From assembly GCA_019120395.1 (NCBI GenBank), contig DWVD01000087.1:1-63748 (forward strand): a DNA stretch of 63,748 nt, read 5' to 3'. The translations under genes and the position numbers were made by a program. This stretch comes from Candidatus Gemmiger faecigallinarum. Lineage in GTDB: Bacteria > Bacillota > Clostridia > Oscillospirales > Ruminococcaceae. The notes beneath the pieces are model-generated. The model did not search any database, was not told where the DNA came from, and saw only the letters and a list, made by a program, of their open reading frames with translations. Shown piece after piece: positions 51,071 to 59,015 of the stretch. How positions within the stretch are numbered: the first letter of the stretch is position 1; every line of letters begins with the position of its first letter.

Positions 51071-52015
51071 ATGATGGACAAAAACGCAAAGATCTACGTC
51101 GCCGGGCACCGCGGCATGGTGGGGTCGGCCATTGTGCGGGAGCTGGAGCGCCAGGGCTACCGGAACATCATCACCCGCACCCACAAAGAGCTGGATCTCT
51201 GCCGCCAGGACGCGGTGGAAGCCTTTTTCGCCGCCGAAAAGCCGGAATACGTCTTTTTGGCCGCGGCCAAGGTGGGCGGCATTGTGGCCAACGACGAGGC
51301 CCAGGCCGATTTCATGTACGACAACATGATTTTGGAGATGAACGTCATCCACGCGGCCTGGCAAAACGGCTGCAAAAAGCTGGAATTTCTGGGCAGCTCC
51401 TGCATTTATCCCCGCCTGGCGCCCCAGCCCATGCCGGAAAGCTGCCTGCTGACCTCGGCGCTGGAAAAGACTAACGAGGCCTACGCGCTGGCCAAGATCT
51501 CCGGCCTGAAATACTGCGAGTACCTCAACCGCCAGTACGGCACCGACTACATCAGCGTCATGCCGACCAACCTGTACGGTCCCAACGACAACTACCACCC
51601 CACCCACAGCCATGTGCTGCCGGCGCTGATCCGCCGTTTCCACGAGGCGAAGGAGCAAAACCTGCCTTACGTGACCTGCTGGGGCGATGGCAGCCCGCTG
51701 CGGGAATTTTTGTATGTGGACGACCTGGCGAACCTGTGCGTCTTTTTGATGAACCACTACTCCGGCAACGAGACGGTCAACGCCGGCACCGGCAAGGAGC
51801 TGACCATCAAAGAGCTGACCGAGCTGGTGGCCAAAGTGGTGGGCTACACCGGCGAGATCCGCTGGGACCCCACCAAGCCCAACGGCACCCCCCGCAAGCT
51901 TTTGGACGTCAGCAAGGCGACGGCCCTTGGCTGGACCTACAAGACCGAGCTGGAGGAGGGCATCCGCCTGACCTACCAGGACTTTTTGAACAACCCCATG
52001 CGCGCCGAGCGGTAA
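51071..52015 (+). CDS. fcl: GDP-L-fucose synthase
   Basis: A 314-residue enzyme, epimerase and reductase of GDP-4-keto-6-deoxymannose. [20 protein letters not shown] is the NADP loop. [20 protein letters not shown], with the catalytic pair in [13 protein letters not shown], and [20 protein letters not shown] fit the family. It is coupled to gmd and followed by manC, completing a GDP-fucose supply operon. Confidence 0.97.
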   Translation: MMDKNAKIYVAGHRGMVGSAIVRELERQGYRNIITRTHKELDLCRQDAVEAFFAAEKPEYVFLAAAKVGGIVANDEAQADFMYDNMILEMNVIHAAWQNGCKKLEFLGSSCIYPRLAPQPMPESCLLTSALEKTNEAYALAKISGLKYCEYLNRQYGTDYISVMPTNLYGPNDNYHPTHSHVLPALIRRFHEAKEQNLPYVTCWGDGSPLREFLYVDDLANLCVFLMNHYSGNETVNAGTGKELTIKELTELVAKVVGYTGEIRWDPTKPNGTPRKLLDVSKATALGWTYKTELEEGIRLTYQDFLNNPMRAER

Positions 52016-52069
52016 ACCGCCCGGCGGCCGGCCCTGCCCGGCATGATTCCATTTTTCGGGAGGTCCCCC

Positions 52070-53383
52070 ATGAACATCGTTCTGCTTTCGGGCGGGTCGG
52101 GCAAGCGGCTGTGGCCGCTTTCCAACGACGTGCGCTCCAAACAGTTCATCAAGATCTTCAAGACGGCCGACGGCGGCCACGAGTCGATGGTGCAGCGGGT
52201 CTACCGCCAGATCAAGGCGGTGGACCCGGACGCCACCGTCACCATCGCCACCAGCAAGACGCAGGTCTCGGCCATCCACAACCAGCTGGGGGAGGGGGTC
52301 GGCATCAGCGTCGAGCCTTGCCGGCGGGACACCTTCCCGGCCATTGCGCTGGCCACCGCCTATCTGGCCGACGTGCAGGGCGTCAGCCCCGACGAGGCCG
52401 TGGTGGTCTGCCCGGTGGACCCCTATGTGGAAAACGACTACTTCGCCGCGCTGAAAGCCCTGGGCGAGCAGGCCGCCAAAGGCGAGGCCAGCCTGGTGCT
52501 GATGGGCATCCAGCCCACCTACCCCAGCGAAAAATACGGCTATATCCTGCCCAGGACCGACGCCCCCGTCAGCGAGGTGGAGACATTCAAAGAAAAGCCC
52601 GACGCCGAGACCGCCAAAGGCTACATCGCCCGCGGCGCTTTGTGGAACGGTGGCGTGTTCGCCTACAAGCTGGGCTATGTGCTGGACAAGGCCAGGGAGC
52701 TGCTGGACTACACCAGCTACCAGGACCTGTTCGACCGCTACGACGCCCTGCCCAAGATCAGCTTTGACTATGCGGTGGTGGAAAAGGAGCCAAGGATCCA
52801 GGTCATGCGCTTTGCCGGCCAGTGGAAGGACCTGGGCACCTGGAACACCCTGACCGAGGCCATGGGCGAGAGCGTGGTGGGAGAGGGCATTTTGAACGAT
52901 ACCTGCCAAAACGTCCACATCGTCAACGAGCTGGACGTGCCGGTGCTGGCCATGGGCCTGCAGGACGTGGTCATCTCGGCCAGCCCGGAGGGCATCCTGG
53001 TCTCGGACAAGGAGCAGTCCAGCTACATCAAGCCCTTTGTGGACAGGATCGACCAGCAGATCATGTTTGCCGAAAAGTCCTGGGGCAGCTTCCGGGTGCT
53101 GGACGTGGAGGAGGAGAGCCTGACCATCAAGGTCACCCTCAACCCCGGCCACAGCATGAACTACCACAGCCACCAGCGCCGGGACGAGGTGTGGGTGGTC
53201 GTCTCCGGCACCGGCCGCACCGTGGTGGACGGCGTCGAGCGGGAGGTCCACCCCGGCGACGTGGTGACCATGGCCGCCGGCAGCCGCCACACCGTCTTTG
53301 CCCAAAGCGAGCTGCAATTGATCGAGGTGCAGCTGGGCCGGGACATCACGGTGCACGACAAGCAGAAGTTCGAGCTGGAATAA
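52070..53383 (+). CDS. manC: Mannose-1-phosphate guanylyltransferase
   Basis: A 437-residue enzyme producing GDP-mannose. Residues 1-330 are the nucleotidyltransferase (IVLLSGGSGKRLWPLSNDVR, KQF, and the YGYILP segment). Residues 335-437 are a cupin of the type II isomerase kind (FRVLDVEEESLTIKVTLNPG, NYHSHQRRDEVWVVVSGTGR). Whether the cupin still has mannose-6-phosphate isomerase activity is uncertain. The start at 52070 follows CGGGAGG. Confidence 0.95.
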   Translation: MNIVLLSGGSGKRLWPLSNDVRSKQFIKIFKTADGGHESMVQRVYRQIKAVDPDATVTIATSKTQVSAIHNQLGEGVGISVEPCRRDTFPAIALATAYLADVQGVSPDEAVVVCPVDPYVENDYFAALKALGEQAAKGEASLVLMGIQPTYPSEKYGYILPRTDAPVSEVETFKEKPDAETAKGYIARGALWNGGVFAYKLGYVLDKARELLDYTSYQDLFDRYDALPKISFDYAVVEKEPRIQVMRFAGQWKDLGTWNTLTEAMGESVVGEGILNDTCQNVHIVNELDVPVLAMGLQDVVISASPEGILVSDKEQSSYIKPFVDRIDQQIMFAEKSWGSFRVLDVEEESLTIKVTLNPGHSMNYHSHQRRDEVWVVVSGTGRTVVDGVEREVHPGDVVTMAAGSRHTVFAQSELQLIEVQLGRDITVHDKQKFELE

Positions 53384-53416
53384 ACCGGCCGCAGCGCGCG
53401 GCAAAGGAGAAAGCCC

Positions 53417-54187
53417 TTGCGCATCATTGTATCGCCGGCCAAACAGATGGCCGTGGACACCGACAGTTTTGCCTGCGCCGGCCTGCCGCAGTTTCTGCCC
53501 CGGGCCCAGCGCCTGCTGGACGCCCTGCGCGCCCTGACGCCGCAGGCCCGCCAGGCGCTGTGGCGCTGCAGCGACAAGATCGCCGCCGAAAACGAACAGC
53601 GGCTGCGCACCGCCGACCTGCGCCGCAGCCTGACCCCGGCGCTGCTGGCCTACCAGGGCATCCAGTACCGCACCATGGCCCCCGGCGTATTCACCGACAG
53701 CCAGCTGGCCTATGTGCAGCGGCATCTGCGCATTTTGTCCGGCTTTTACGGCCTGCTGCGCCCCTTGGACGGCGTGGCGCCCTACCGGCTGGAGATGCAG
53801 GCAAAGCTCACGGTGGACGGCGCAAAGGACCTGTACGCCTTTTGGGGCGGCCAAATCGCCGACGCGCTGTTTGCCGAGACCGACACGGTGCTGGACCTGG
53901 CCAGCAAAGAGTACAGCCGGTGCGTGGCCCCGTACCGCCCGGCGGGCGCGCGCATCGTCGAATGCCGCTTTGTGGAGGATGTGGGCGGCAGACTGGCCGA
54001 AAAGGGCACCTACTGCAAGATGGCCCGCGGCGAGATGGTGCGCTACCTGGCCGAGACAGACGCCCGGACGGCGGAACAGGCCCGGGGCTTTGACCGGCTG
54101 GGCTACCGCTTTGCGTCGGAACAGTCCGACGCGGGCTGCTATGTGTTTGTCCGCGACCCAAACGGCCCGCCCATGCGGCGGCCCTGA
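53417..54187 (+). CDS. yaaA: Peroxide stress protein YaaA (DUF328/UPF0246)
   Basis: A 256-residue protein. RIIVSPAKQMAVDTDSFACA at the start, LLAYQGIQYRTMAPGVFTDS, LRILSGFYGLLRPLDGVAPY and YCKMARGEMVRYLAE are characteristic. In E. coli YaaA limits free iron and oxidative DNA damage and can bind DNA. The start is TTG after AAAGGAGA. The next gene encodes a peroxiredoxin, which supports a peroxide-related role here. Confidence 0.95.
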   Translation: MRIIVSPAKQMAVDTDSFACAGLPQFLPRAQRLLDALRALTPQARQALWRCSDKIAAENEQRLRTADLRRSLTPALLAYQGIQYRTMAPGVFTDSQLAYVQRHLRILSGFYGLLRPLDGVAPYRLEMQAKLTVDGAKDLYAFWGGQIADALFAETDTVLDLASKEYSRCVAPYRPAGARIVECRFVEDVGGRLAEKGTYCKMARGEMVRYLAETDARTAEQARGFDRLGYRFASEQSDAGCYVFVRDPNGPPMRRP

Positions 54188-54292
54188 CGACTGCCGCCAT
54201 GGAGCCGCGCCGGAAAACTGTCTTAAAATACGATTTGGATAAAACAAAAGAAATAAACAAAATGTATTGTGCAAGAACAAGGAGGTACGCCC

Positions 54293-54745
54293 ATGCTGCC
54301 AGTTGGGACCCAGGCCCCTGATTTCACCCTGCCGGACAAGGACGGCAACCCCGTCAGCCTGCGGGATTTCCGGGGCAAAAAGGTCGTTTTGTATTTTTAC
54401 CCCCGCGACAACACGCCCGGATGCACCCGCCAGGCCTGCGCCTTTGCCAAAGCAGACCAGGACTTTGCCGGCAAAAACGCGGTGGTCATCGGCGTCAGCA
54501 AGGACAGCGCCGCCAGCCACCAGAAATTTGCCGCCAAGTACGGCCTGCCCTTTGTGCTGCTGTCCGACACCGAAACCGCCGTGCTGCAGCTGTACGACGT
54601 GTGGAAGGAGAAAAAGCTCTACGGCAAGGTCAGCATGGGCGTGGTGCGCTCCACCTACCTGATCGACGAAAACGGCGTCATTGCCGCCGCCCTGCCCAAA
54701 GTCAAGCCCGACGACAACGCCGCCCAGATGCTGGCGCTGCTGTAA
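54293..54745 (+). CDS. bcp: Thioredoxin-dependent peroxiredoxin (Bcp/PrxQ type)
   Basis: A 150-residue peroxiredoxin. TQAPDFTLPDKDGNPVSLRD is followed by FYPRDNTPGCTRQACAF, with the peroxidatic Cys and a second Cys five residues later as in 2-Cys PrxQ. VIGVSKDSAASHQKFAAKYG is also conserved. It reduces hydroperoxides using thioredoxin. The ATG follows AAGGAGGT. Upstream AT-rich sequence (54220-54265) may hold a promoter; no PerR box is clear. Confidence 0.96.
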   Translation: MLPVGTQAPDFTLPDKDGNPVSLRDFRGKKVVLYFYPRDNTPGCTRQACAFAKADQDFAGKNAVVIGVSKDSAASHQKFAAKYGLPFVLLSDTETAVLQLYDVWKEKKLYGKVSMGVVRSTYLIDENGVIAAALPKVKPDDNAAQMLALL

Positions 54746-54782
54746 GGCCGGCATTGGCGGGCGTGCAGGCAGCGCGCCGCCC

Positions 54783-54830
54783 AAAAAAACGCCCGTGCGG
54801 CAGGCCGATGGCCCGCCGCACGGGCGTTTT
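54783..54830. terminator. Bidirectional terminator between bcp and the ABC permease gene
   Basis: AAAACGCCCGTGCGGC and GCCGCACGGGCGTTTT form a perfect 16-bp stem around a 13-base loop, placed between two convergent genes. Confidence 0.9.
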
Positions 54831-54858
54831 GCGCTATGGGCAGGGAAAAACCGGCCGC

Positions 54859-57249
54859 TCAGGCGGCGGGGCCGAAAATATCCCGGAACTCGTAGCAATA
54901 CAAAAGGCTTTGGTACAATGCGGCTGATACGGCGCAGGAGGCCGCCAGCAAAAGCAGAACGACCCACGCCGCGCTGCCGGGCAGGCCGTCCTGTACCGCC
55001 AGCAGCGCCGCGGCGTGGAACAGCGGATACGTCCCCAGCCACTGGATGCCGTTTTCCATGCCCGAAAGCGCCAGCAGCGGCGGCAGGCAAAATCCCGCCG
55101 CGCTGACGAACAGCGCCGGCAGAAAGCTTCCGAACGCCTGCCCCAGCCACAGCGTGACCATACCCATGCACAGGCAGGCGGCGGCGCGGCACAGCAACCA
55201 GAACGCCAGCACGTCGGACAGGCGGACGGCCGCCGGCAGCGTCCCAAACTCCGGGAGGCTCATGGCGGGGGCGTTCAGCGCCGGCAGGCCGTAATCCCGC
55301 AGCACCTGGATCAGGCGGGGCAGCGCGGTGCCGGCGGCGATGGCCGCGGCGGTCAGCCCCGCCGCCAGCAGCTTGGCATGCACGGTGCGTTTGCGCCCCA
55401 ACGGGGCGGCGCACAGGATCTCGTCCATGCCGCCGCGGCGCTCCATGGCAAACAGCCCCGCAAAGCAGACGGCGCACAGCAGCCCCGTGTACAGGGCGTC
55501 CTGCACATCGGCCTGGCCGGTAAACCCGAACAGCCGCCGGTAGCCGCTCTCGTACACCAGCCAGGCGCCGGGATGCTCTTTCAGGTAGGTGTTGACATTC
55601 TGGTCGATCACCTGCCGGTAGACGGCGTATTTCTGCTGCAGGCCCATGTAGGCCAGCATCGCGTCGGAGCTTAAAGATCCCTCGGCCACCAGGCGCTGGG
55701 CTTCCAGCATGGGGGCGAACTCCCCGCCCTGTTCTTCCAGCCAGTCGCAGCGCTGTTGGGTAAAGGGACCGGAGACGCCTTTCATGTAATGGGCGTAATA
55801 GATCTCCTCGGCGCCGATGTAGCTCTCGGACGTCACGCCCTGGTAGATGCCAAAGGCCAAAAACGCGGCCAGGAACGCCGCCGCGCCGCCGGTCACCAGC
55901 AGCTTGCGGGCTTCCTCCCGGCGGACGGTGGTGGGGCGGGTTTTGTGCGCCCGCCGCAGCACAAAGCTGCGCTTTGCCGCCGGCAGCAGCTGCGCTTTGG
56001 CAAACGCCAGGCAGAAGGCCGCCAAAAACGCCGCGCCGTACAAAGCCGCCGCCGTCCACTCCACCAGCGGCAGCCCGATGGGGTGGCCGAACCAGTAGAG
56101 ATTGCGGTAGTTGCCCAGCAGCTCGTTGGTTTGCAGAAGGCTGGCAAGGTTTGCGTACTTGACGACGTTCAGCCGCGCGGTGGCGGGGATGGCCGCCCGG
56201 ATGCCGTACATGGCCAGCGGCACCGCCAGCGCCGCCGCCCAGCCCGCCGCGGCCCGGCGGGTGATCAATGCCGCCAGCATGACCCACAGCCCCATGACAA
56301 AGGCCCCGGCCCACTTGGCCAGCAAAAACCGGAACAGGTACTGCCCCACCGTGATCTGCATGGTGCAGCGCATCAGGGCAGGCACGCTTTGGATGGTGCG
56401 GCCCAGCGGCCCCAGGCCGAAGGTCGCGCCGCAGTAGGCCAGGTTGACGCCGTACAAAAGCGCCAGCACCGCCAGCAGGCTGACCCCAAAGGCCGCCAGC
56501 TTGGCCAGGGCGGTTTTCAGCCGGCCGCCGGGCAAAGACCGCACCAGGCCCAGCAGGCCGCTGTCCCGCTCCTGCCGGACAAGCAGCAGCGCCAAAAGCA
56601 GCATGCCGGCCAGCAGGATCAGGTCGGTAAAGGCGTAGGAGATGGCGGTGTACAGCCCCTTTTGCGGGTAGTAGTCGATGGGGGTATCCCCCAGGCCGGC
56701 GTAGACGGAGGCGGTCAGCTCGATATTTTCCATATCGTAGCCGGTCTCGTCGTTTTGAAAGATGGAGATGCCCGTCAGCTGGGCGGCGCGGGCCTGCACG
56801 CCGTCCAGAAATTCCGGGTAGGCCGCCACGGTGTCGTACTCGCTGGCCAGCTGGGTGAACAGCCGGTAGTCGGTGTTCAGGTCGCCGGTATACAGGCGGT
56901 AGCTTTTGTCCCGGTATTCCTGCTCGTACTGCTCAAACAGGGCGGCGTTGTCCTGCCGGTAGGACTGCATGTACAAACTGCCGTAGGCCAGTTGCCGGTA
57001 GTAGTAGTCGATCTTCAGCAGGCTTTCGTACTCGGCCAGTTTGCCGTGCAAAAACTCGCCTTTTTCCTCCATGGTCAGGCCGGAAAGCTCCGCCCCCACG
57101 GCGCGCCAGGCGGCCGCCGGGGGCTGGCTGGCGGTGGGGCGGGTGCCCATCCACAAAAGCAGCAGATTGACGGCCGCCAGCACCGCCAGCAGCATGGGGA
57201 ACACCCGGCTGCCCCACACCTTGCGCAGCTCGGCAAAGAAAAGGCTCAT
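54859..57249 (-). CDS. ABC-2 type transporter permease (two fused membrane halves)
   Basis: A 796-residue membrane protein. Each half has an N-terminal membrane segment, a large extracytoplasmic domain and a cluster of about six segments. Half one begins LRKVWGSRVFPMLLAVLAAV, with YPQKGLYTAISYAFTDLILL opening the cluster. Half two begins near RREEARKLLVTGGAAAFLAA, and its cluster is near the C-terminus. LLVRQERDSGLLGLVRSLPG and MERRGGMDEILCAAPLGRKR are typical cytoplasmic coupling loops. The start at 57249 follows GGGGAGGTG. The ATPase is 436 bases upstream, beyond a repeat cluster. Confidence 0.85.
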   Translation of the reverse strand: MSLFFAELRKVWGSRVFPMLLAVLAAVNLLLLWMGTRPTASQPPAAAWRAVGAELSGLTMEEKGEFLHGKLAEYESLLKIDYYYRQLAYGSLYMQSYRQDNAALFEQYEQEYRDKSYRLYTGDLNTDYRLFTQLASEYDTVAAYPEFLDGVQARAAQLTGISIFQNDETGYDMENIELTASVYAGLGDTPIDYYPQKGLYTAISYAFTDLILLAGMLLLALLLVRQERDSGLLGLVRSLPGGRLKTALAKLAAFGVSLLAVLALLYGVNLAYCGATFGLGPLGRTIQSVPALMRCTMQITVGQYLFRFLLAKWAGAFVMGLWVMLAALITRRAAAGWAAALAVPLAMYGIRAAIPATARLNVVKYANLASLLQTNELLGNYRNLYWFGHPIGLPLVEWTAAALYGAAFLAAFCLAFAKAQLLPAAKRSFVLRRAHKTRPTTVRREEARKLLVTGGAAAFLAAFLAFGIYQGVTSESYIGAEEIYYAHYMKGVSGPFTQQRCDWLEEQGGEFAPMLEAQRLVAEGSLSSDAMLAYMGLQQKYAVYRQVIDQNVNTYLKEHPGAWLVYESGYRRLFGFTGQADVQDALYTGLLCAVCFAGLFAMERRGGMDEILCAAPLGRKRTVHAKLLAAGLTAAAIAAGTALPRLIQVLRDYGLPALNAPAMSLPEFGTLPAAVRLSDVLAFWLLCRAAACLCMGMVTLWLGQAFGSFLPALFVSAAGFCLPPLLALSGMENGIQWLGTYPLFHAAALLAVQDGLPGSAAWVVLLLLAASCAVSAALYQSLLYCYEFRDIFGPAA

Positions 57250-57326
57250 ATCCGGCACCTCCCCGCCGCGGCGCAGCCGGCCGGCCCGGAGAGATACCGG
57301 ACCCCGGAAAGCGGCAATGCACCCCT

Positions 57327-57650
57327 CAGTCCGCCGTGCGGACAGCTCCCCTTACAGGGGAGCCTAGACTGTCGAAAAAGTTCAAAATCCGTCGCCGTCG
57401 GCGGACATGTGCCGCCGACGGCGACACCGACAGGGAAATTTTGCGGCAAATTGTGTGCGAGGAGCATGGCGACGAGTGCGCGGTTTGCCGTAAAATTTTG
57501 TCGAAGGGGATTCCAAAGGGGGAAACGCGCCGAGCTGGCGTTAGCCAGTCGAAGCGTTGCCCCCTTTGCAGCGTGTCGAGGTTCTCGACACGCTGAGTTC
57601 CCCTTACAGGGGAGCCTTTGGGAGGCCGCCGGAAGGGGGCGTTGCCGCAC
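57327..57650. repeat. Intergenic repeat cluster between ABC ATPase and permease genes
   Basis: CTCCCCTTACAGGGGAGCC-like palindromes occur at about 57348-57365 and, as TTCCCCTTACAGGGGAGCC, at about 57599-57617. Between them lie the hairpin repeat copy B (57371-57515) and a CGTGTCGA/TCTCGACACG palindrome (about 57577-57597). The words are of the short dispersed intergenic kind common in gut Clostridia. No ORF is credible. It separates two genes expected to be in one operon. Confidence 0.65.
57371..57515 (-). repeat. Dispersed intergenic repeat with conserved hairpin, copy B
   Basis: Inverted relative to copy A at 37137-37258. Arms 57391-57404 and 57412-57425 form a perfect 14-bp stem (GTCGCCGTCGGCGG and its complement), with loop CACATGT on the minus strand. 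Shared flanks are CTTCGACAAAATTT, CGCGCACT, CACAATTTG, CCTGTCGG and GACGGATTT. Compared with copy A, several base pairs in the stem are changed on both sides. Confidence 0.75.
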
Positions 57651-57685
57651 GGTGCGGCCCGTATACCCGCGGGATGTTCGCTTGC

Positions 57686-58477
57686 TCATTTTCCGTCCCC
57701 CTCGCCAAACACGGCCAGATACACGTCCTCCAGGCCCTTGCCGGGGGCGTATTGGGCGATCAGGTCGGGCACCGGGGCGGCGTCCACGATCCGCCCGGCC
57801 CGCAGCAGGATGACCTGGGTGGCGACGCTTTCCACGTCGGACACCACGTGGGTGGCCACCAGGATGATGCGGTCGGACGCCATGCCGGCCAGCAGAGTGC
57901 GCAGCCGCACCCGCTCCCGCGGGTCCAGGCCGGCGGTTGGCTCGTCCAAAATCAGTAGTTTGGGGTCGCCCAAAAGCGCCGACGCCAGCAAAAGCCGCTG
58001 CTTCATACCGCCGGAGCAGGCGGACAGCCGCTTGTCCAGCTCGGCCGAAAGATTCGCCGCCGCAGCCACGCGGTCGACCTCGGCGGGAACGGATCTGCGG
58101 GGGATCTCTTTCAGCGCCGCCATATAGGCCAAAAAACGGCGGCCGGTGTAGCTGTCGTACAGCCCCTGCTGCTGGGGCATGTAGCCCAGCGCCCGCCGGA
58201 AGCCGATGCCCCGCGCCGGTGCGCCGCACCACAGCACCTCGCCGGAATCGGGGTCCAGCCCGCTGGTGATGATGTGGATCAGGGTGGATTTGCCCGCGCC
58301 GTTTGGCCCCAAAAGGCCGTAAAGCCCCGGACCGAGGGTCAGCGACACCCCGGCCAGGGCCTTTTTGGTTTTGGGCTGCGCAGCCGCCCCGCCGCGCTTT
58401 GGCAGGCGCAGCAGCGGCCGGGGCGGCAGATAGGTCTTGCGCAGGTCGTCCAGTTTCAATTCACACACAGGCTGCAT
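57686..58477 (-). CDS. ABC transporter ATP-binding protein
   Basis: A 263-residue ATPase. Walker A is LLGPNGAGKSTLIHII, the Q-loop region YMPQQQGLYDSYTG, the signature ACSGGMKQRLLLASAL, Walker B LLILDEPTAGLDP and the switch His in VATHVVSDVE. The N-terminal 40 residues carry an insertion (RLPKRGGAAAQPKTKKA) before the usual beta strand. It pairs with the downstream two-domain permease, probably as an exporter; cargo unknown. The start at 58477 follows GGGAAGGAG. Confidence 0.93.
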   Translation of the reverse strand: MQPVCELKLDDLRKTYLPPRPLLRLPKRGGAAAQPKTKKALAGVSLTLGPGLYGLLGPNGAGKSTLIHIITSGLDPDSGEVLWCGAPARGIGFRRALGYMPQQQGLYDSYTGRRFLAYMAALKEIPRRSVPAEVDRVAAAANLSAELDKRLSACSGGMKQRLLLASALLGDPKLLILDEPTAGLDPRERVRLRTLLAGMASDRIILVATHVVSDVESVATQVILLRAGRIVDAAPVPDLIAQYAPGKGLEDVYLAVFGEGDGK

Positions 58478-58780
58478 GGCGCGCTCCTTCCCGGCGGGGG
58501 CGCCGGTCCGCCCGCCTTGGCATGGCATCAGCATAACCGGCGGATGTATCGGAACCGTTTCAAAACGGCCGCCTGCCAAAACGGCTTTCCCGCGCGCACA
58601 TCTGCGGATAGCCGGGCCGGCCTGTAAGCGCATCACGCATCGCGCCTTGGGCGGTTCGCGTTCTGCGACCGGAGCGGTGAGCAAAGAGCGTTCCAATCCT
58701 TTGAATTGCCGAAAAGGCAATTATGAAATGGGGAAGGAACTTTGCCTTATTGGTTCCGCCGCAGGCGGCGGCCGCCTGCG
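58478..58780. other. Intergenic stretch without a recognised gene
   Basis: No ORF with a ribosome site. It contains small palindromes TTGCC/GGCAA (about 58706-58721) and CGCCGCAGGCGGCGGCCGCC-like repeats (about 58757-58778). The ATPase promoter must lie here on the minus strand, but no convincing hexamers were found. Confidence 0.4.
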
Positions 58781-58781
58781 C

Positions 58782-58802
58782 AGGGGGTTAAGTCCCTTTC
58801 AG
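58782..58802 (+). repeat. Degenerate inverted copy of the tRNA T-arm sequence
   Basis: AGGGGGTTAAGTCCCTTTCAG on the plus strand nearly matches the T-arm of the tRNA fragment at 58861-58906, which lies on the minus strand. The two form an inverted repeat flanking the terminator at 58812-58860. Confidence 0.45.
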
Positions 58803-58811
58803 AAGCTCCTG

Positions 58812-58860
58812 AAGACAACAAAAAAAGACGAGGTCCTGCGTTACCGCAAAACCTCATCTT
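58812..58860 (-). terminator. Terminator following the tRNA-Arg 3' end
   Basis: On the minus strand, AAGATGAGGT pairs with ACCTCGTCTT around an inner TTGCGG/CGCAGG-like part, followed by a run of seven T. It directly follows the CCA end of the tRNA fragment and is probably the original tRNA terminator. Confidence 0.8.
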
Positions 58861-58906
58861 TGGTGCGCTGAAAGGGACTCGAACCCCTGGCCTTCTGATT
58901 CGTAGT
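58861..58906 (-). other. Attachment site (att): 3' part of a tRNA-Arg(ACG) gene
   Basis: On the minus strand the segment runs from the anticodon loop CTACGAA (anticodon ACG) through a TCAGA stem and AGGCC variable loop. It continues through the T-arm AGGGG-TTCGAGT-CCCTT and acceptor strand to an encoded CCA. The 5' half of the tRNA is absent: upstream sequence is unrelated. A truncated tRNA 3' end beside a tyrosine integrase is the classic mark of one end of an integrated element. The intact tRNA should lie at the other end, outside the window. Confidence 0.82.
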
Positions 58907-59015
58907 TTGGAAAAATGGTTTTCTGTGTTCACCAAAGCACGATAAATCGAAAAAATGTTGCGCCGAACTGACACAAATGCACCTGTAAAAACACATCGGG
59001 GTAGTCAAAAAGTAG

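Noticed and set aside
54210-54292. PerR box upstream of bcp
   Set aside because: The AT-rich stretch does not give the paired TTATAAT-like halves expected; nothing better than chance.
50969-56314. Very long minus-strand open frame opposite gmd, fcl, manC, yaaA and bcp
   Set aside because: It runs through five well-supported plus-strand genes and a bidirectional terminator. It is an artefact of high GC content.
58861-58906. A functional tRNA gene
   Set aside because: Only the anticodon-loop-to-CCA part is present; upstream sequence cannot form the 5' acceptor, D-arm or anticodon 5' strand.
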